From Sorex araneus (lineage: Eukaryota; Chordata; Mammalia; Eulipotyphla; Soricidae): a stretch of 64,000 nt of DNA. A model generated the notes under the pieces. The model was not told the origin of the DNA, made no database searches, and worked only from the letters and a program-made list of their open reading frames with translations. The stretch lies in assembly GCF_027595985.1 (NCBI RefSeq), contig NC_073313.1, positions 101,109,552 through 101,173,551 of the forward strand. The letters are read 5' to 3'. Each line of letters begins with the position of its first letter. The stretch's first letter is position 1. Shown in pieces: positions 23,609 to 35,160 of this stretch. The translations under genes and the position numbers were made by a program.

Positions 23609-23628
23609 AAATGATTTAAAATTTTTTG

Positions 23629-25960
23629 TAAGTTAATATTATATGACAATCACAAAGAGACCATTATTGGTTTATATTCTGATAATTATATTTGCAATGC
23701 TGTTGGAACAAGCAATATGAAATAAAATTTGTTTTGAATTTCAGGTATATGTTGTTACAACACCATATCCTTCTATACAAATTTTATAAGTTTGTTGTAG
23801 TATCTTGAAGAGTGCCATAGAACTTTTGGTGAGCAGTATATTGAATCCAAATATTGCTCTGAGTATGTGGTAATTTTGATATTATTTAATCTATAAACAA
23901 AGAATTATTTCCCTTTTCTTATTTTTTATTTTAGTATTGATTTATAGTTTTAATTTAATTCATTTTCCAGCTACATTGTTGTTGATTCTAGGTACTTAAT
24001 TGTTTAGACACTATTGAAAATGGGATTACCTTTTTAATTCCTTTTATTTCTACTTCATTGTTTCACTATAACAGTGAAACTTATTTATGTATTTTGATAT
24101 TTCCCCTGACATTTTATCATATAGATTTATTTTTTACAGGAGTATTTGGGTGGAGTTGGTGTAAAACATCATGCCATCTGTGAATAGTGATAGTTTGACT
24201 TCTTTGCCAATTCAAGTCACTTTAATATTCATTTAATTTCTCGTTTTGTGTAACCTCTGTGGGTAGAACTTTCAATAATATATCTTGAGTAACAATAGTG
24301 AGATTTTATACCTTTATCTTGTGCCTGATAGGAGAAGAAAGGAATTTTTACCATTGAGTATTATGTTAGCTGTGGGTTTGTGACATATATGGCCCTTTCT
24401 ATATCCAAGTACAGTCCTTCTGTTGCCCGTTTTGGAGTTTTTAAAATTTTAAATGGGTGTTGAATCTTGTGAAATATTTTATCTGAATAGTTGATGTCAC
24501 ACTTATTTTGCCCTGGAATAAATCCCACTTGATTGTGGTGTTTCAGTCTTTTTATATATTGACTAGATTGTGTTGAGGATTGTTCTTGCTTTTTTGTTAA
24601 TGGTGGCATCATAGAAATGGTTCAAATAATTTCTCTTTCTTGGACTTTTTATGAGAAATTGAGATAGGAGATAAGTCCTCTGATGGTTTGGAAGCACTCA
24701 CTAATGAGCTGGTCTGAGTCTGGGTTCCAGCTTTTATTTGGGAGGCTTTATTTAAACTGCTATTTCTGAGTGTTGGTCAGTTCAAGTTTTGTGTTTCTTC
24801 ATTATTCAGTTGTGGGTTATTTTGGGGTATTAAAATTTATTCATTTCTTCTAGGAACTCAAAATAAGTAGTATAAAGTTGGTCATAGTAATTTTTTATGA
24901 TTGTAATATTTTGCTGTATGTTGTAACTTCTCTCCTGTCATTTCTAATCTGATTTGTCAAATTTATCCTTTATGCTTTCCGAATGTAGTTTGTAAATCTT
25001 AGTTTTTTTTTCAGAAAAAGCTCTCTTGGTTTCTTAATCTTTTGAATTCTGTTGTTGATTTCTATACCACTGATTTTCACTTTAATATTTTTTTTTCCTT
25101 TGTCACTCTTCTAGTTTTGAGATGGGAAGTTTAGAATGATTGAGTCTTTTATTGTCCTGATTAATGCTTGTATTTCTATACATTTTATTCTAGCACATAT
25201 TTAGCTGTGTCACATAAGTTCTGGTAAATGTTATCTTCATTTTTTGCTTCCTGGAATACTTTATATACTTTTTCCTATTTTATTCACAGATGTTAAATTG
25301 TATGTTAAGTTTTCAAATATCTGAAGTTTATTCCAGGTTTGTGTTTGTACTTTATTTTCACCTTCACAGCACTGTGATCTGAAAAGGTACTTGATAACTT
25401 GATATGATTCCTAACATCCTGATATTTTATCCATTTGTTTTGTGACTTATCATGTGGTTAATTCTGTAGAATGGCCTATGTGCATCTCAATGGTATATGA
25501 ACTCAGATTTTTTGTGGGTGGAGTATTCTATACATATCTATTAAGCCCAGCTCTTTCATTTATTCCTTTAAGGTTAATGGAATAAATGGCAAGAAGTAGT
25601 TGATAAATATTTTAATATTGTTACTGTTGATATATTTCTGCATATCTGTAGTAATTATGCATTTTGATTCACTTATGTTTGGGTCATATATGTTAAGGTG
25701 TTAAGTATCTCTTTATCATTATATAACACCCACTTCTCATTCCATTTTTAAAAAATTCTATTTTGTCTAAGTATGTCCAGTTCTGTCCTTTCAGGATATT
25801 GTTTGCTTATATAACAGTTTTCTATTCTATTACTCTGAGCTTGTGTTTATCAGAGTAGTTAAGATGTGTTCATTGTAAGCATCATATGGCTGAGTATATT
25901 ATTTCTGTGATCTCTTCAGTCATGATGTGCCTTTTGATTACTGTTCAGGCCACTGCCATT
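23629..25960 (-). mobile_element. Old antisense L1 ORF2, continuing segment
   Basis: Antisense of the reverse-transcriptase and upstream region: AAATCCCACTTGATTGTGGTG, CAAGTACAGTCCTTCTGTTG, ATCTTTTGAATTCTGTTG, GGTAAATGTTATCTTC. Frames are heavily broken; the 83-codon minus-strand frame at 24361-24612 is a relic of the RT region. Confidence 0.85.
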
Positions 25961-27000
25961 GAGTGAAATTACTGAAAAAGAAGTCATGAAGCTGCATGCT
26001 GTGATTGAAAAGACCAGTATTGCTACCAAACATACACAGTTGCCTGCACTTACTTCTGGCTGTGATGTCATCAATTCATTTTAGCAGCCATTGAGTACTG
26101 GTGCTCAAGAGGGCAAACTTCTTCTCTGCCTCCCTGTGTCCACCAATTTGCCTGCATTTGCTTGAGCATTAATCTCCTTAATCAAGCCAACCTGGCCTGA
26201 CCCTGACCAACCTTCTTTCTTACTGAATTTTCAACATCCGGTGCATGGTCACCAGATGTGAAAAGGATAGATGGGATTCAGATAACAATTTTCCTGCTGC
26301 TTTTGTGCCTTCAGCTTTTATTGGTGGCACATACCCATATGGGTTGTTTTCCACTTGAATAGGGCTCAAAACTCTCTGCAGGTTTTCAAAATACAATTGC
26401 AGGCCCTGGTCTTAATATTGTGATATCAGTGAATTTGCCCCAGTCCCTTCCTGGGAAACACTCCAACCTTAGTTTGCTTTCCATGTTCTACTCCCTCATT
26501 GAGAACATAATATTTAGCTGTGTTTGCAGATTCATTCATTTTCCATTTCAGAAGATCTGCTGGAGATAGTAGCTAATATCTCTGGGTTTACCTTTTCAGT
26601 TGTGCCTCACACCATATTATGTGTTTAATTCTATTTTTTTTTCAGGAATCTTTCTTAAGGAGTCCAAAAACTTCTTTCACTTCCTTGTTATCTTGACCCC
26701 ATACTCCTTATTTTTAATATATTTTTCATTGTATAGATGTTTCACCCCCTTTGTTAAGTTGATTCTAAGAAATTTTGTCTTTTTGAGAGAAAATAATGCT
26801 AAGGAGATGCAGGGGCCCCCAGCACTTTTTTTGCAAATGCTCTAGACTCATGCAAGAGTGTGGTAATTTTCTGCTGCTCAGGACTTATGGTGTCAGGGAT
26901 TACCTATCCTACTCGGGTATTTAGGGACTTCCACAGTAATACATGGGAAGCCTTCATGGTTGCACCTGCTGATGCTCAGGGGACAAAGGAAATTCCAACA
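25961..27000 (-). other. Probable upstream part of the old antisense L1, plus unclassified DNA
   Basis: 26500-26850 has L1-like antisense phrases (TTTGTTAAGTTGATTCTAAG). 25970-26500 is unclassified, with no recognisable gene. Confidence 0.35.
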
Positions 27001-27009
27001 TTTTTAGTC

Positions 27010-28320
27010 ACAATACCATCTTCAAGAAAACAAAAGAAGCTAACGAAAAATATGTTGGAGAAAAATTCTGTAGGCAACCAATTTTAGAACAAAATATAAT
27101 TTCTCATGTAAATTGACAAATTTACAGGAGTAAAACTTAAAAAGCACAGAATTCACATGGGTAAGAAAGAATTCAGAATAGATATAACAAATTTTTACAA
27201 ATACTTTTAAGTAAACATAGAAACAAGTGCAAGACATTGCAATAAAACTAAAAAAGAACAAAAGTCATTCATTAGAAATGCTGAAAATAGTAGCACTGTA
27301 GCATTGTTGTCCTGTTGTTTATCGATTTGCTCGAGTGGGCACCAGTAATGTCTCCATTGTAAGACTTGTTGTTACTGTTTTTGGCATATCTAATACACCA
27401 CAATTAGCTTGCCAGGCTCTGCCGTGGGGACGGGATACTCTCGGTAGCTTGCCAGGCTCTCCAAGAGGGATGGAGGAATCAAACCCAGGTCAGCCTCATG
27501 CAAGGCAAATGCCCTACCTGCTGTGCTATCGCTTCAGTCCATTGAAGATAGTAAAAAAAACTAAGAGACACATGTAAAAATACTCTGCATCACTTATCCA
27601 GAAAATGAAAATCAAAATAATAATAGATACCATATCTTACCAGTGAGACACAAAGAGCAATAACAAGCAATGTTAGTGAGGATGTGGGGAAGAGGAGCCC
27701 CTCCCATTACTGCTTGTGGGAATATCATCTGCCCCATATATTTAAAAACATTGTGGTCATTTCTCAAACTAGGAATCTAACTTCCATATGACTCAGAAAT
27801 TCTATTTTTTGGAATCTACAGAAAAGATTCCCAAACTATTCAGACAAGACGTTTGCACTACTTTATTTCAACACTATCCACAGTACAAAAAATCTGGAAA
27901 CATCTATCTCAGAAAAGAAGACTGACTGGAGAAACTATTGGGTAAATACACAATAGAATACTATGAGTCTTCAAGAAAAGGTGAAGTGGTGAAATAATAC
28001 AATTTGATGCTGCTATGTGGATAGATTTGGAGAGTATCATTTTGATTAAAATTAGTCAGTTATAGAAGATTACACACAGAATGATCTCTCTCATGTGGAA
28101 TATGGAAAAACAGGGAATTGACTATACACCCATAGTCAACAGGAACTAATAACTGGTTTTCAGTAGGAAGCTTACCACAGAGAGGCTAGGGATGTGAGGG
28201 AAATAGAATTGTGGGCACTGCAATAATGTTGGAGGGACAGTGGTGGAGGGTGTTTTGGATTGGGTTGTGAAAGAAACTATCATTGACAGTATTATAAGCA
28301 AAGGTGCCTAAAAAAGTAAA
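27010..28320 (+). mobile_element. Old sense L1 ORF2 3' region and tail
   Basis: Degraded sense ORF2 from about 27585 (GAAAATCAAAATAATAATAG, GTTAGTGAGGATGTGGGG, GACTCAGAAATTCTAT, TGGGTAAATACACAATAGAATACTATG), ending in L1-tail-like GTTGGAGGGACAGTGG. It is split by SINE-B at 27290-27540. Confidence 0.8.
27290..27540 (-). mobile_element. SINE-B (shared tRNA-like head, different body), antisense
   Basis: Body at left (GGGCACCAGTAATGTCTCCATT, TTGTTACTGTTTTTGGCATATC, two AGCTTGCCAGGCTCT blocks), head at right (GCCCTACCTGCTGTGCTATCGC). The head is the same as in SINE-A but the body is unrelated. Confidence 0.93.
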
Positions 28321-29543
28321 GAATTGTAAACAGATGTTGGATGTAAAGGCACATTTCACAAAATTCAGTCTATCATGGTAAGCATAGCAATTAGATTTCA
28401 GATATCTAGAGCATGAGTTCCAAGTAATAGTAAAGAGGAAAGCCCAGGAATTGATATTTGATAATATAGACTTTTAACCATAAAGGTAACCAAAACAAAG
28501 GCGAGTATTATATATTGATCCAAAAATATAATTGTTTATACACATACATATATATATGCATATAAGTATACAGTACTAATATTATCATGCCTGAAGGGAT
28601 ATATTTAGTAAAATCCCATTCTTGTAAGGATGCATTATATGGACAGTTGTGGAAGGACATTGGCACCTTGATGATGGTTGTAGAGTGGCATCACTGTGTC
28701 CTGAAAATAAAAGCACTACCACACTTGTAAAGCAGTGTTACTCAATGAGAACAGGGAGGTAATTTCATCACTACCTGGCCCACATTAACAAACCAGAAAA
28801 ATCTCAAACTAAATTTATGCCTGAAGTAACTAGAAAAGGAGAGAAAAATAACTAAAAGTCAGCAGAAGGAAAGAAACATCAAAGTGAAGAAATAAATTAA
28901 ATGGTTAAAAAGATGATGCTAAATATTAATGAACTCAAGAGTTGGTTCTTGAATCAGTAAAATTTATGAACTTTTTGCAAGGTTCACCAAGTACAAGAGT
29001 GAAAGAAAGTCCTGATAAAAAGAATAAAAAATGAAATGGCTGTTTTTACACAATTGATAATGCAGAAATACAAAGTATCATGATGCTACTACTTTGAGAA
29101 GAGTGTATTAGCACATTAATCTTTAATGCTACATTTTCAATTGGTTTCTTATGATATACTGGTTTAAGTTTTTGTTTTGTCTGAAAATTTTCCTTAAGCT
29201 AGATAGTGTTTCATCATAAAGACTTACTGTAATTAATATAACACTTGTCATAGTTTGTATATCTTGTATTTTTATTAGATGTAATGATATAATGATATCC
29301 TTAATCAGGATTCTTCACCACATGATCTAAAATGCATAAGTTTAATGGTTATGATACAAATTTAATTGATAATTTTCCCTCTGTAAAATTAATAATTTTC
29401 CACTGCCAGTATGTAACATTTTTCTACTTCAGGCTTTCTAATGTTAAATTAGTTTTTTAAAAAATCATTAACTTTATAGATGACAGTGTATGTGTTGATC
29501 TGGGGAAAGAAAATTAAAAATAGCTCATCAGTTGAGACAAATG
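28321..29543. other. No gene or recent repeat recognised
   Basis: AT-rich DNA. 28800-29100 has A-rich sense L1-like wording (AAATGGTTAAAAAGATG..), possibly an old L1 fragment. No open frame of note. Confidence 0.45.
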
Positions 29544-29792
29544 GGTAAATTTTTATAGCATTAGAAAATAATTAGTTTAATCCAGGAGGTAGTCAGAGAT
29601 TGGAAGGGTTATTTTGAAAAGGTACTAGAATTTCTACATAAATCATGATGATAGCAATTATTATTATAAAAATAACTATTGAATAAATTTCTAGGTGTCT
29701 GAATTAAATGGCACATTAGTATAGATCATATATTTAGCTTTATATTATTGATACATTTCCTAAGACATTTAAACAATTGATAACGGAGACCC
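29544..29792 (+). repeat. Inverted repeat, left arm (249 bp)
   Basis: Aligns with the reverse complement of 30174-30420 end to end, with about 14 substitutions and two small gaps by eye (roughly 93% identity). It begins GGTAAATTTTTATAGCATTA and ends GATAACGGAGACCC. The sequence is not one of the other repeats in the window. Confidence 0.95.
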
Positions 29793-29829
29793 TAGAGAGG
29801 TTCAATGAAAAATAATTTAGGGAATTTGG

Positions 29830-29984
29830 GACCATGCCCAATAGTGCTCAGGGCTTAATCCTGGCTCTTTAATTACAGATCACTCCTGGTGTGACATAGG
29901 AGACCATATGACATGCCAGGGATTGAACCTGGGTTGACAACGTGCAAGGCAATATATTACTTATTGTGATGTCTCTCCAGCCCC
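29830..29984 (-). mobile_element. SINE-A, antisense, inside the inverted-repeat spacer
   Basis: ATGCCCAATAGTGCTCAGGGC through TCTCTCCAGCCCC. Diverged but near full-length. It occupies about 40% of the 381-bp spacer between the two arms. Confidence 0.85.
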
Positions 29985-30173
29985 TAAAAAAATATTTTAA
30001 ATGGGTAAAACCATGGATTATTTTTGCTAAAAAAATAGAAAATGGATGATCATTTGGAAGTAGATGTCTGATTTTATGCTCTGTGTTGAAAGGAAGTGGA
30101 GATGAGTAAATTTATAACAAATTTATATTTTTTTATATTTTTAAATAAATTATAAAATTTTATAATTTTAATT

Positions 30174-30420
30174 GGGTCTCAGTTATCAATTGTTTAAATG
30201 TCTTAGGAAACAAATCAATAATATAAAGCTAAATATATGATCTATATTAATGTGCCATTTAATTCAGACTCCTAGTAATTTATGCAGTAGTTATTTTTAT
30301 AATAATAATTGCTATCATGATTTATGTAGAAGTTCTAGTACCTTTTCAAGATAACCCTACCAATATCTGACTACCTTCTGGAATTAAACTAATTATTTCC
30401 TAATGCTATAAAAATTTACC
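30174..30420 (-). repeat. Inverted repeat, right arm (247 bp)
   Basis: Reverse-complement partner of 29544-29792; a 3-bp deletion (GATGATAG to GATAG) is one of the few gaps. The spacer is 29793-30173. Confidence 0.95.
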
Positions 30421-30997
30421 TATAATAAATTATAAACTTATAAAAAATTATCAGAACAAATTTTCCCCAATTCTTAAATGAAGAGAGAAGAAAAATAAGA
30501 GCTAGTTGCTCTTTGGCATAAATAAAACTTGATCTTATAACTATTGGCCACTGAAGAGCATTATTAAATAATTAACATATTTTATTAAGATGAAATGTAA
30601 TAGTACATTTTCCAAGACATGTGTTTGCATGGCACACCTTTGCATGTGTATTCACACATACACAGAATTAGTATTAGATATCTTCCCTATCACCTTGCCA
30701 ACTTAGCAAACTTATGTTCCTTTCTATGCAGCACCTCCTCTTCAAAACCTTGTCAAAATTCCCAAAGTGAAATTAAAAGCAGCAGAACTAATAATAATTG
30801 TAATGAACTGATTGTGTGTCAAGGTCAAAAACAAAGTAAGAAGAAGCTTGAGCACAAAAGTGAAGGAAATTGAGCACAAAAATCTGCAAGTCCCTAACTT
30901 TACAATGGTCAGTAACTCAGATGAATGTATATTTCCATCAATCAATAAAGAAACCACTTACAATATTTTCCTTTTTTTCCCACTTACAATATTTTCA
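30421..30997. other. No gene recognised
   Basis: AT-rich, unclassified. A 16-bp direct repeat CACTTACAATATTTTC occurs at 30955-30970 and 30981-30996, just before the SINE-B. Confidence 0.5.
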
Positions 30998-31235
30998 TTG
31001 TATCACTGTATCACTGTCATCCCTGTTGCTCATCGGGCACCAGTAACGTCTCCATTGTAAGACTTGTTACTGTTTTTGGCATATCGAATACACCATGGGT
31101 AGCTTGCCAGGCTCTGCCCTGTGGGCGATATACTCTAGGTAGCTTGCCAGGCTCTCCGAGAGGGGTGGAGGAATCAAACCTGGGTCGGCTGTGTGCAAGG
31201 CAAATGCCCTACCCACTGTGCTATGGTTCCAGCCC
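30998..31235 (-). mobile_element. SINE-B, antisense
   Basis: CACTGTCATCCCTGTTGCTCATCG, GGGCACCAGTAACGTCTCCATT, two AGCTTGCCAGGCTCT blocks and a head ending GTTCCAGCCC at 31235. Confidence 0.93.
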
Positions 31236-31237
31236 AA

Positions 31238-31278
<41 letters not shown>
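31238..31278. repeat. (ATT)n microsatellite
   Basis: About 13 uninterrupted ATT units abutting the head of the SINE-B. Confidence 0.97.
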
Positions 31279-31279
<1 letters not shown>

Positions 31280-31299
31280 ACATGTTAATACAATGGAAG

Positions 31300-31474
31300 G
31301 TAGCCTGGTTTTGGTTTGGGGGTCACACCTAGAGGTACTCAAGAGTTAGTCCTGGCTCTGCACTGAGGAATCACTCTTGGCAGGCCCTGGGGACCTATGG
31401 AATACCAGGAATTGAACCTGAGTCAGCTACATGCAAGTCAAGTGGCTTACCCACTGTAATATCACTCCAGCCCT
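31300..31474 (-). mobile_element. SINE-A, antisense
   Basis: GGGTCACACCTAGAGGTACTC through ATCACTCCAGCCC. Moderately diverged. Confidence 0.92.
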
Positions 31475-31564
31475 GAAAGTGATGTATTTTAAAAACATAA
31501 GTGGTTCATTTTTGGAATATTTATTTAAAAAAGTATAAAATAATATATAAGAGTTGCATGTCCT

Positions 31565-31895
31565 ACTCTGCCAGAAGGGAGCCTAACATGACATTTGCCA
31601 TAACCATGCTGCCGACCCCACGCCAGGCTGGTTTAATTCAGGGCACACTTGAGGGGTGGGGGAGACCCTTCCCCACCCCAAGGGACCCAGCCCAGCAGCC
31701 AAAAATCTCCATAACTCAACTGACACGCTGCTCACAGTCACTCTCCACACACTTGGGGCAAGCCTCATGCACGAGTGAACCTATTCCTGGAACACGTGGC
31801 TACATTTTGCAACTGCGTGAAATTTTATGCCACACACCACCCATACTCCGAGAGTACTGCACCACATTTGATGGGGTTCAAAGTAGGAAGTAACT
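31565..31895 (+). mobile_element. Head fragment of the SINE-B-linked composite family
   Basis: GGGGGAGACCCTTCC, CAAGGGACCCAGCCCAGCAGCC, GGGCAAGCCTCATGCACGAGTGAAC and CACCACATTTGATGGGGTTC are shared, in the same order, with the reverse complement of 51060-51330. The middle part is also shared with 39660-39720. The SINE-B body itself is absent here. Confidence 0.7.
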
Positions 31896-31930
31896 AATCT
31901 TAGAGGGAAATATTTTTTTAACAATGCTAT

Positions 31931-31985
31931 CCTACATATATATGTATATATACATGTAGGATGTATGTGTATATATATGTATGAT
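31931..31985. repeat. AT-rich near-palindrome
   Basis: CCTACATATATATGTATATA at 31931-31950 pairs with TATACATGTAGG at its right end, followed by a further TATATATATGTAT run. Confidence 0.75.
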
Positions 31986-32026
31986 AACTGGTTTGTCCTT
32001 TCTGCCTTGCCACAGGGAACTTAGAT
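31983..32026 (-). repeat. End fragment of the 18.8-20.7 kb repeat family
   Basis: The reverse complement reads CCCTGTGGCAAGGCAGAAAGG followed by ACAAACCA, nearly identical to the end of tandem unit 2 at about 20685-20725. Confidence 0.75.
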
Positions 32027-32914
32027 TTATATTTTATCTTAACTTAGGTTAATATTTTAACAAAACTTAATATGACAGAAGTATTCATTATTTATAATGG
32101 TTCATATAGCACAATATTTTTGTCAGTCACTTGTAATTAAAATGTAGGAAATAATATCATAGAGCTAAATGTTGTCATTTATATAAGCCTAGGAGCAAAA
32201 ATTAGATGCATTGCATTAATATAGGAGAGTTCATCAATGGGAGTATTATTTTTAACAGCTTCATTTTAATTGACATTTTAAGCTATTTACAGTGTTCTTT
32301 ATACTGAATATTTCAATCCTATCATCTACCAAAATCAACTGTCTTTGCCATTTCTAGTAGACAAGGAATTTTGGAAAATGTGAATAGCTTATTCTACCTC
32401 CAACTGTGTACTCATTATAGTGAAAATTACTTAACACATTGTGCCTTAGTTTCTACTATTTTGAAGAACAATAAAAGTTAATTATTCGTTAAACATTATG
32501 GAATCCCACCCAGCATTAGTGTGGTGAAAGAATTGTAGGATCAATGGTTTTAGAAAACTTGACTAACATGATAGTGAACTTAGATATTGTGCTTTAATTT
32601 ACTTCAACTGAATTCTTGCTGAAAATATATTTATATGGTAAGGCATGGAGAAAAAAGTACAAAGATACTATATAGTTAGGTGTGTTTTAAACAAAGCTCA
32701 AACAAAAATTTGGACACCAGAAAATTAGTGAACTTAACATCCAATAATAGGAAAAGCCTAGAAGAAATAGATAATTATTGGAAAGGTATGTGCTTCCTTA
32801 AACATCTAACCTTACCCTTTCTTTAGATAAACGTGCCATATATTTCACAGAAATTGTAGAAATCATAAATTGGAAACTGCACAGTAAGATCTTCAAACTC
32901 ACCTATACCTTTGC
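32027..32914. other. No gene or recognisable repeat seen
   Basis: AT-rich intronic DNA with no long open frame and no recent SINE or L1 tail. Confidence 0.5.
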
Positions 32915-33075
32915 CTATTTTTATTTTTGTTCTAGGATCACACCTGATATTCTCAGTGGCTACTCTTGGCTTCGTGATCCTAATCATTCCTGGTGTTGAT
33001 AAGGGGACCTTCTATTGCCAGACATTGAACTGGTGTCTTCATAATGCTAAGCATGTGCTCAGCGCATTGAGCCAA
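32915..33075 (-). mobile_element. SINE-A, old antisense copy
   Basis: TAGGATCACACCTGATATTCTCAGTGGC through GCTAAGCATGTGCTCAGCGC. Diverged. Composite B inserted at its head end. Confidence 0.75.
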
Positions 33076-33091
33076 CTCTGGAATTTCTTTC

Positions 33092-33937
33092 TTTTTTTTT
33101 TTAAAGAAATATTTTATTGAACCACCGTGAAAACAAGAAAAAAAAATACAAAGCTTTCAGGTTTAAGTCACAGTCAAATACTGATTAAACCACCATCCCT
33201 TCACCAGTGCACCCGTTCCACCACCAAGAACCCCAATACATCCCCTCCCACCCCACCCCCATCTAAGTAGCTAATGATATTCCCATTATTCTCTATATAT
33301 ATTGAGTACATTCCATATTTCCATACAGAACTCACTATCATTGATTGGAAATTTTCCCCAACAATCAGGCCTGCTGAATAGGCATCATCTAATAATTTCT
33401 CTTCATTGCTAAGAGTGAAGACTTTGCAATCGCGGCCGCGCGGTTTTGGGTTTCTAATATTTTAGCTAGGTTCACAGTCAAAATGGATGGCTGCAAGAAT
33501 CCGCTCTGGTGCCAAAATGGGTTAGGAGACCTCAGGATCACAGTCAGTAGGCGGGAGGCTCTGCTTCTCGTGCCGCGGCTCTCGGTTCATCTCTGGGCGG
33601 AAGGCGCGCCGGGAACACCCCCCCTCCCAGGACCACCTACAGGCTACGTCACTAAAGAAAGTCCTACCTCCTGGTGGAGGGGTCTTAGAGGGTGGCTCTC
33701 ACTGCGTGGCTGCTGCCGCTGCCGCCATTTTCGCTCAGAAAAATGGGGTGGAGAGGGAAAAATATCCCTCCCCCGGCTGCACGAGGTTATAGCTCAGTTC
33801 ACAGTCAAAATGCATGGCTCAAGCATCCGCTCTGGTGCCAAAATGGGTTAGGAGACCTCAGGATCACAGTCAATAGGCGCGGAGGCTCTGCTTCTCGTGC
33901 CATGGCTCCCGGTTCATCTCTGGGCGGAAGGCGCGCC
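33092..33937 (-). mobile_element. Composite retroposon B: tandem CpG-rich head plus L1-like tail
   Basis: A perfect 16-bp TSD (CTCTGGAATTTCTTTC) lies at 33076-33091 and 33938-33953. Antisense order: T-rich tail and L1-type 3' UTR (CCATCCCTTCACCAGTGCAC) at 33092-33440, then a GC-rich head. In the head, 33470 onward recurs at 33797 onward with a 327-bp period (GTTCACAGTCAAAATGSATG, CCGCTCTGGTGCCAAAATGGG). One full and one 141-bp partial unit are present. The minus strand has an AAAATGGCGGC motif at about 33722-33733, like a YY1 site. Open frames here are short and incidental. Confidence 0.85.
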
Positions 33938-33953
33938 CTCTGGAATTTCTTTC

Positions 33954-34432
33954 AGTTTTTTTAATTTAAATTAAAAATATGTTCCTATGTATGTATGTCT
34001 TTTACCTGAGATGCAGAGTCTTTACCTTATTCTTTCTTACAATATTGTCAGTTTTTGAGCTGTAGACTAAACTTGTGTTTTATTTCATTGATTCCAGTAA
34101 GTACGTAGATCAATATCCCCTATTCAATATATTTATGATTAGTACCAACATATAGAGAGGTCTGTGGTGGCAGCCCGTAGTTCTCTATCCTATGTCTTAT
34201 TCAGAAATTTCTACTGTTGTTTTGATTGAAATGAGATAAAGCAAGCTTAGGAATTTTGTAAGTAATACAAAGTTTTGAGGGATATTTAATAAAATAAGAG
34301 CCTTATTATTTGTAATGGTCTTAATTTGTAATAATAGACTAAAAGCAACATAATGGTACTTCATAGTGTTTAATATAAATGTAAAGATTCAGACTAAACA
34401 TAATACATTAGTATTCAAGAAGAGTTGATTGT
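33954..34432. other. No gene or recognisable repeat seen
   Basis: AT-rich unclassified intronic DNA. Confidence 0.5.
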
Positions 34433-34520
34433 GGGGCTGAAGTAACAGGATAGTGGGTAGGGCACTTGCCTTGCATTTGGCTGTGCTGGGTTCAATGCCT
34501 ATATTTTCTCTCCAGCTGTT
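34433..34520 (+). mobile_element. SINE-A head fragment
   Basis: GTGGGGCTGAAGTAACAGGATAGTGGGTAGGGC and CTTGCCTTGCATTTGGCTG show the tRNA-like head only; the body is missing. Confidence 0.85.
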
Positions 34521-34967
34521 CAGTGGATCAGTGGCAGTTTTTAAAGCTTTCTAAGCTACTGTTACTAAAACTAGTGCTACTTTCCTGTATTTAGTTTTCA
34601 AACAAGATTAGTACTAATATTTTGTTAGCCATGGCTTAATCTTTTATAATCTTTAGTATTTCTTATATACTATTTGAAAAATTTTGTATACCAAACTTAG
34701 GGAATCAGTAGTAAACAGACGACAATCAGAGGGAGTATTAATATCATGTGTAAGAACCATTTCACATTTATAAACTTTATTGGGACTGGTTTGGGGGGGA
34801 TAAAAAGTTATTTCAAAATTATTAAATGACAGTGTAACTGATACCATACACATTATTATTTGATATAGCTATCTTTCTTTATACAACTGCATTGGTTTAA
34901 AAAAATCCCAAGAAGAAAGAGTTATGATATACTGAGCCTAAATTTAGTTTAAGATTTCCAGTGGGTG

Positions 34968-35160
34968 TCTGGAGAGATAGTACGGAAAATAGGATGTGTG
35001 TCTTGCATATGAGTGACCCAGGTTCAGCCCCCAGCACCTCATCTGGTCCTCTGTATTCACTCCATCTTGTCCCCATTGCACATCTAGAAGCGATCCCTGA
35101 GTATAGAAGTAGAAGTAAGCCCTGAGCACCGCTGTGGTAGTACAAAATTTAAAAAACAAA
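34968..35160 (+). mobile_element. SINE-A, old diverged copy
   Basis: TGTCTGGAGAGATAGTACGG head, GACCCAGGTTCAGCCCCCAGCAC B-box region and AAGCCCTGAGCACCGC body, with an insertion in the middle and an A-rich end. Confidence 0.8.

Noticed and set aside
31067..31342. Frame with a poly-isoleucine run
   Set aside because: The run is the (ATT)n microsatellite read on the minus strand; the rest is SINE-B.
31501..31893. 130-codon forward frame
   Set aside because: It covers the composite-family head at 31565-31895. The homologous segment at 51.1-51.3 kb does not keep this frame.
33483..33964. Two overlapping forward frames of 90-122 codons in GC-rich DNA
   Set aside because: They lie on the antisense strand of composite retroposon B. 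The frame is open because the DNA is GC-rich, and the tandem repeat inside it is not kept in codon phase.
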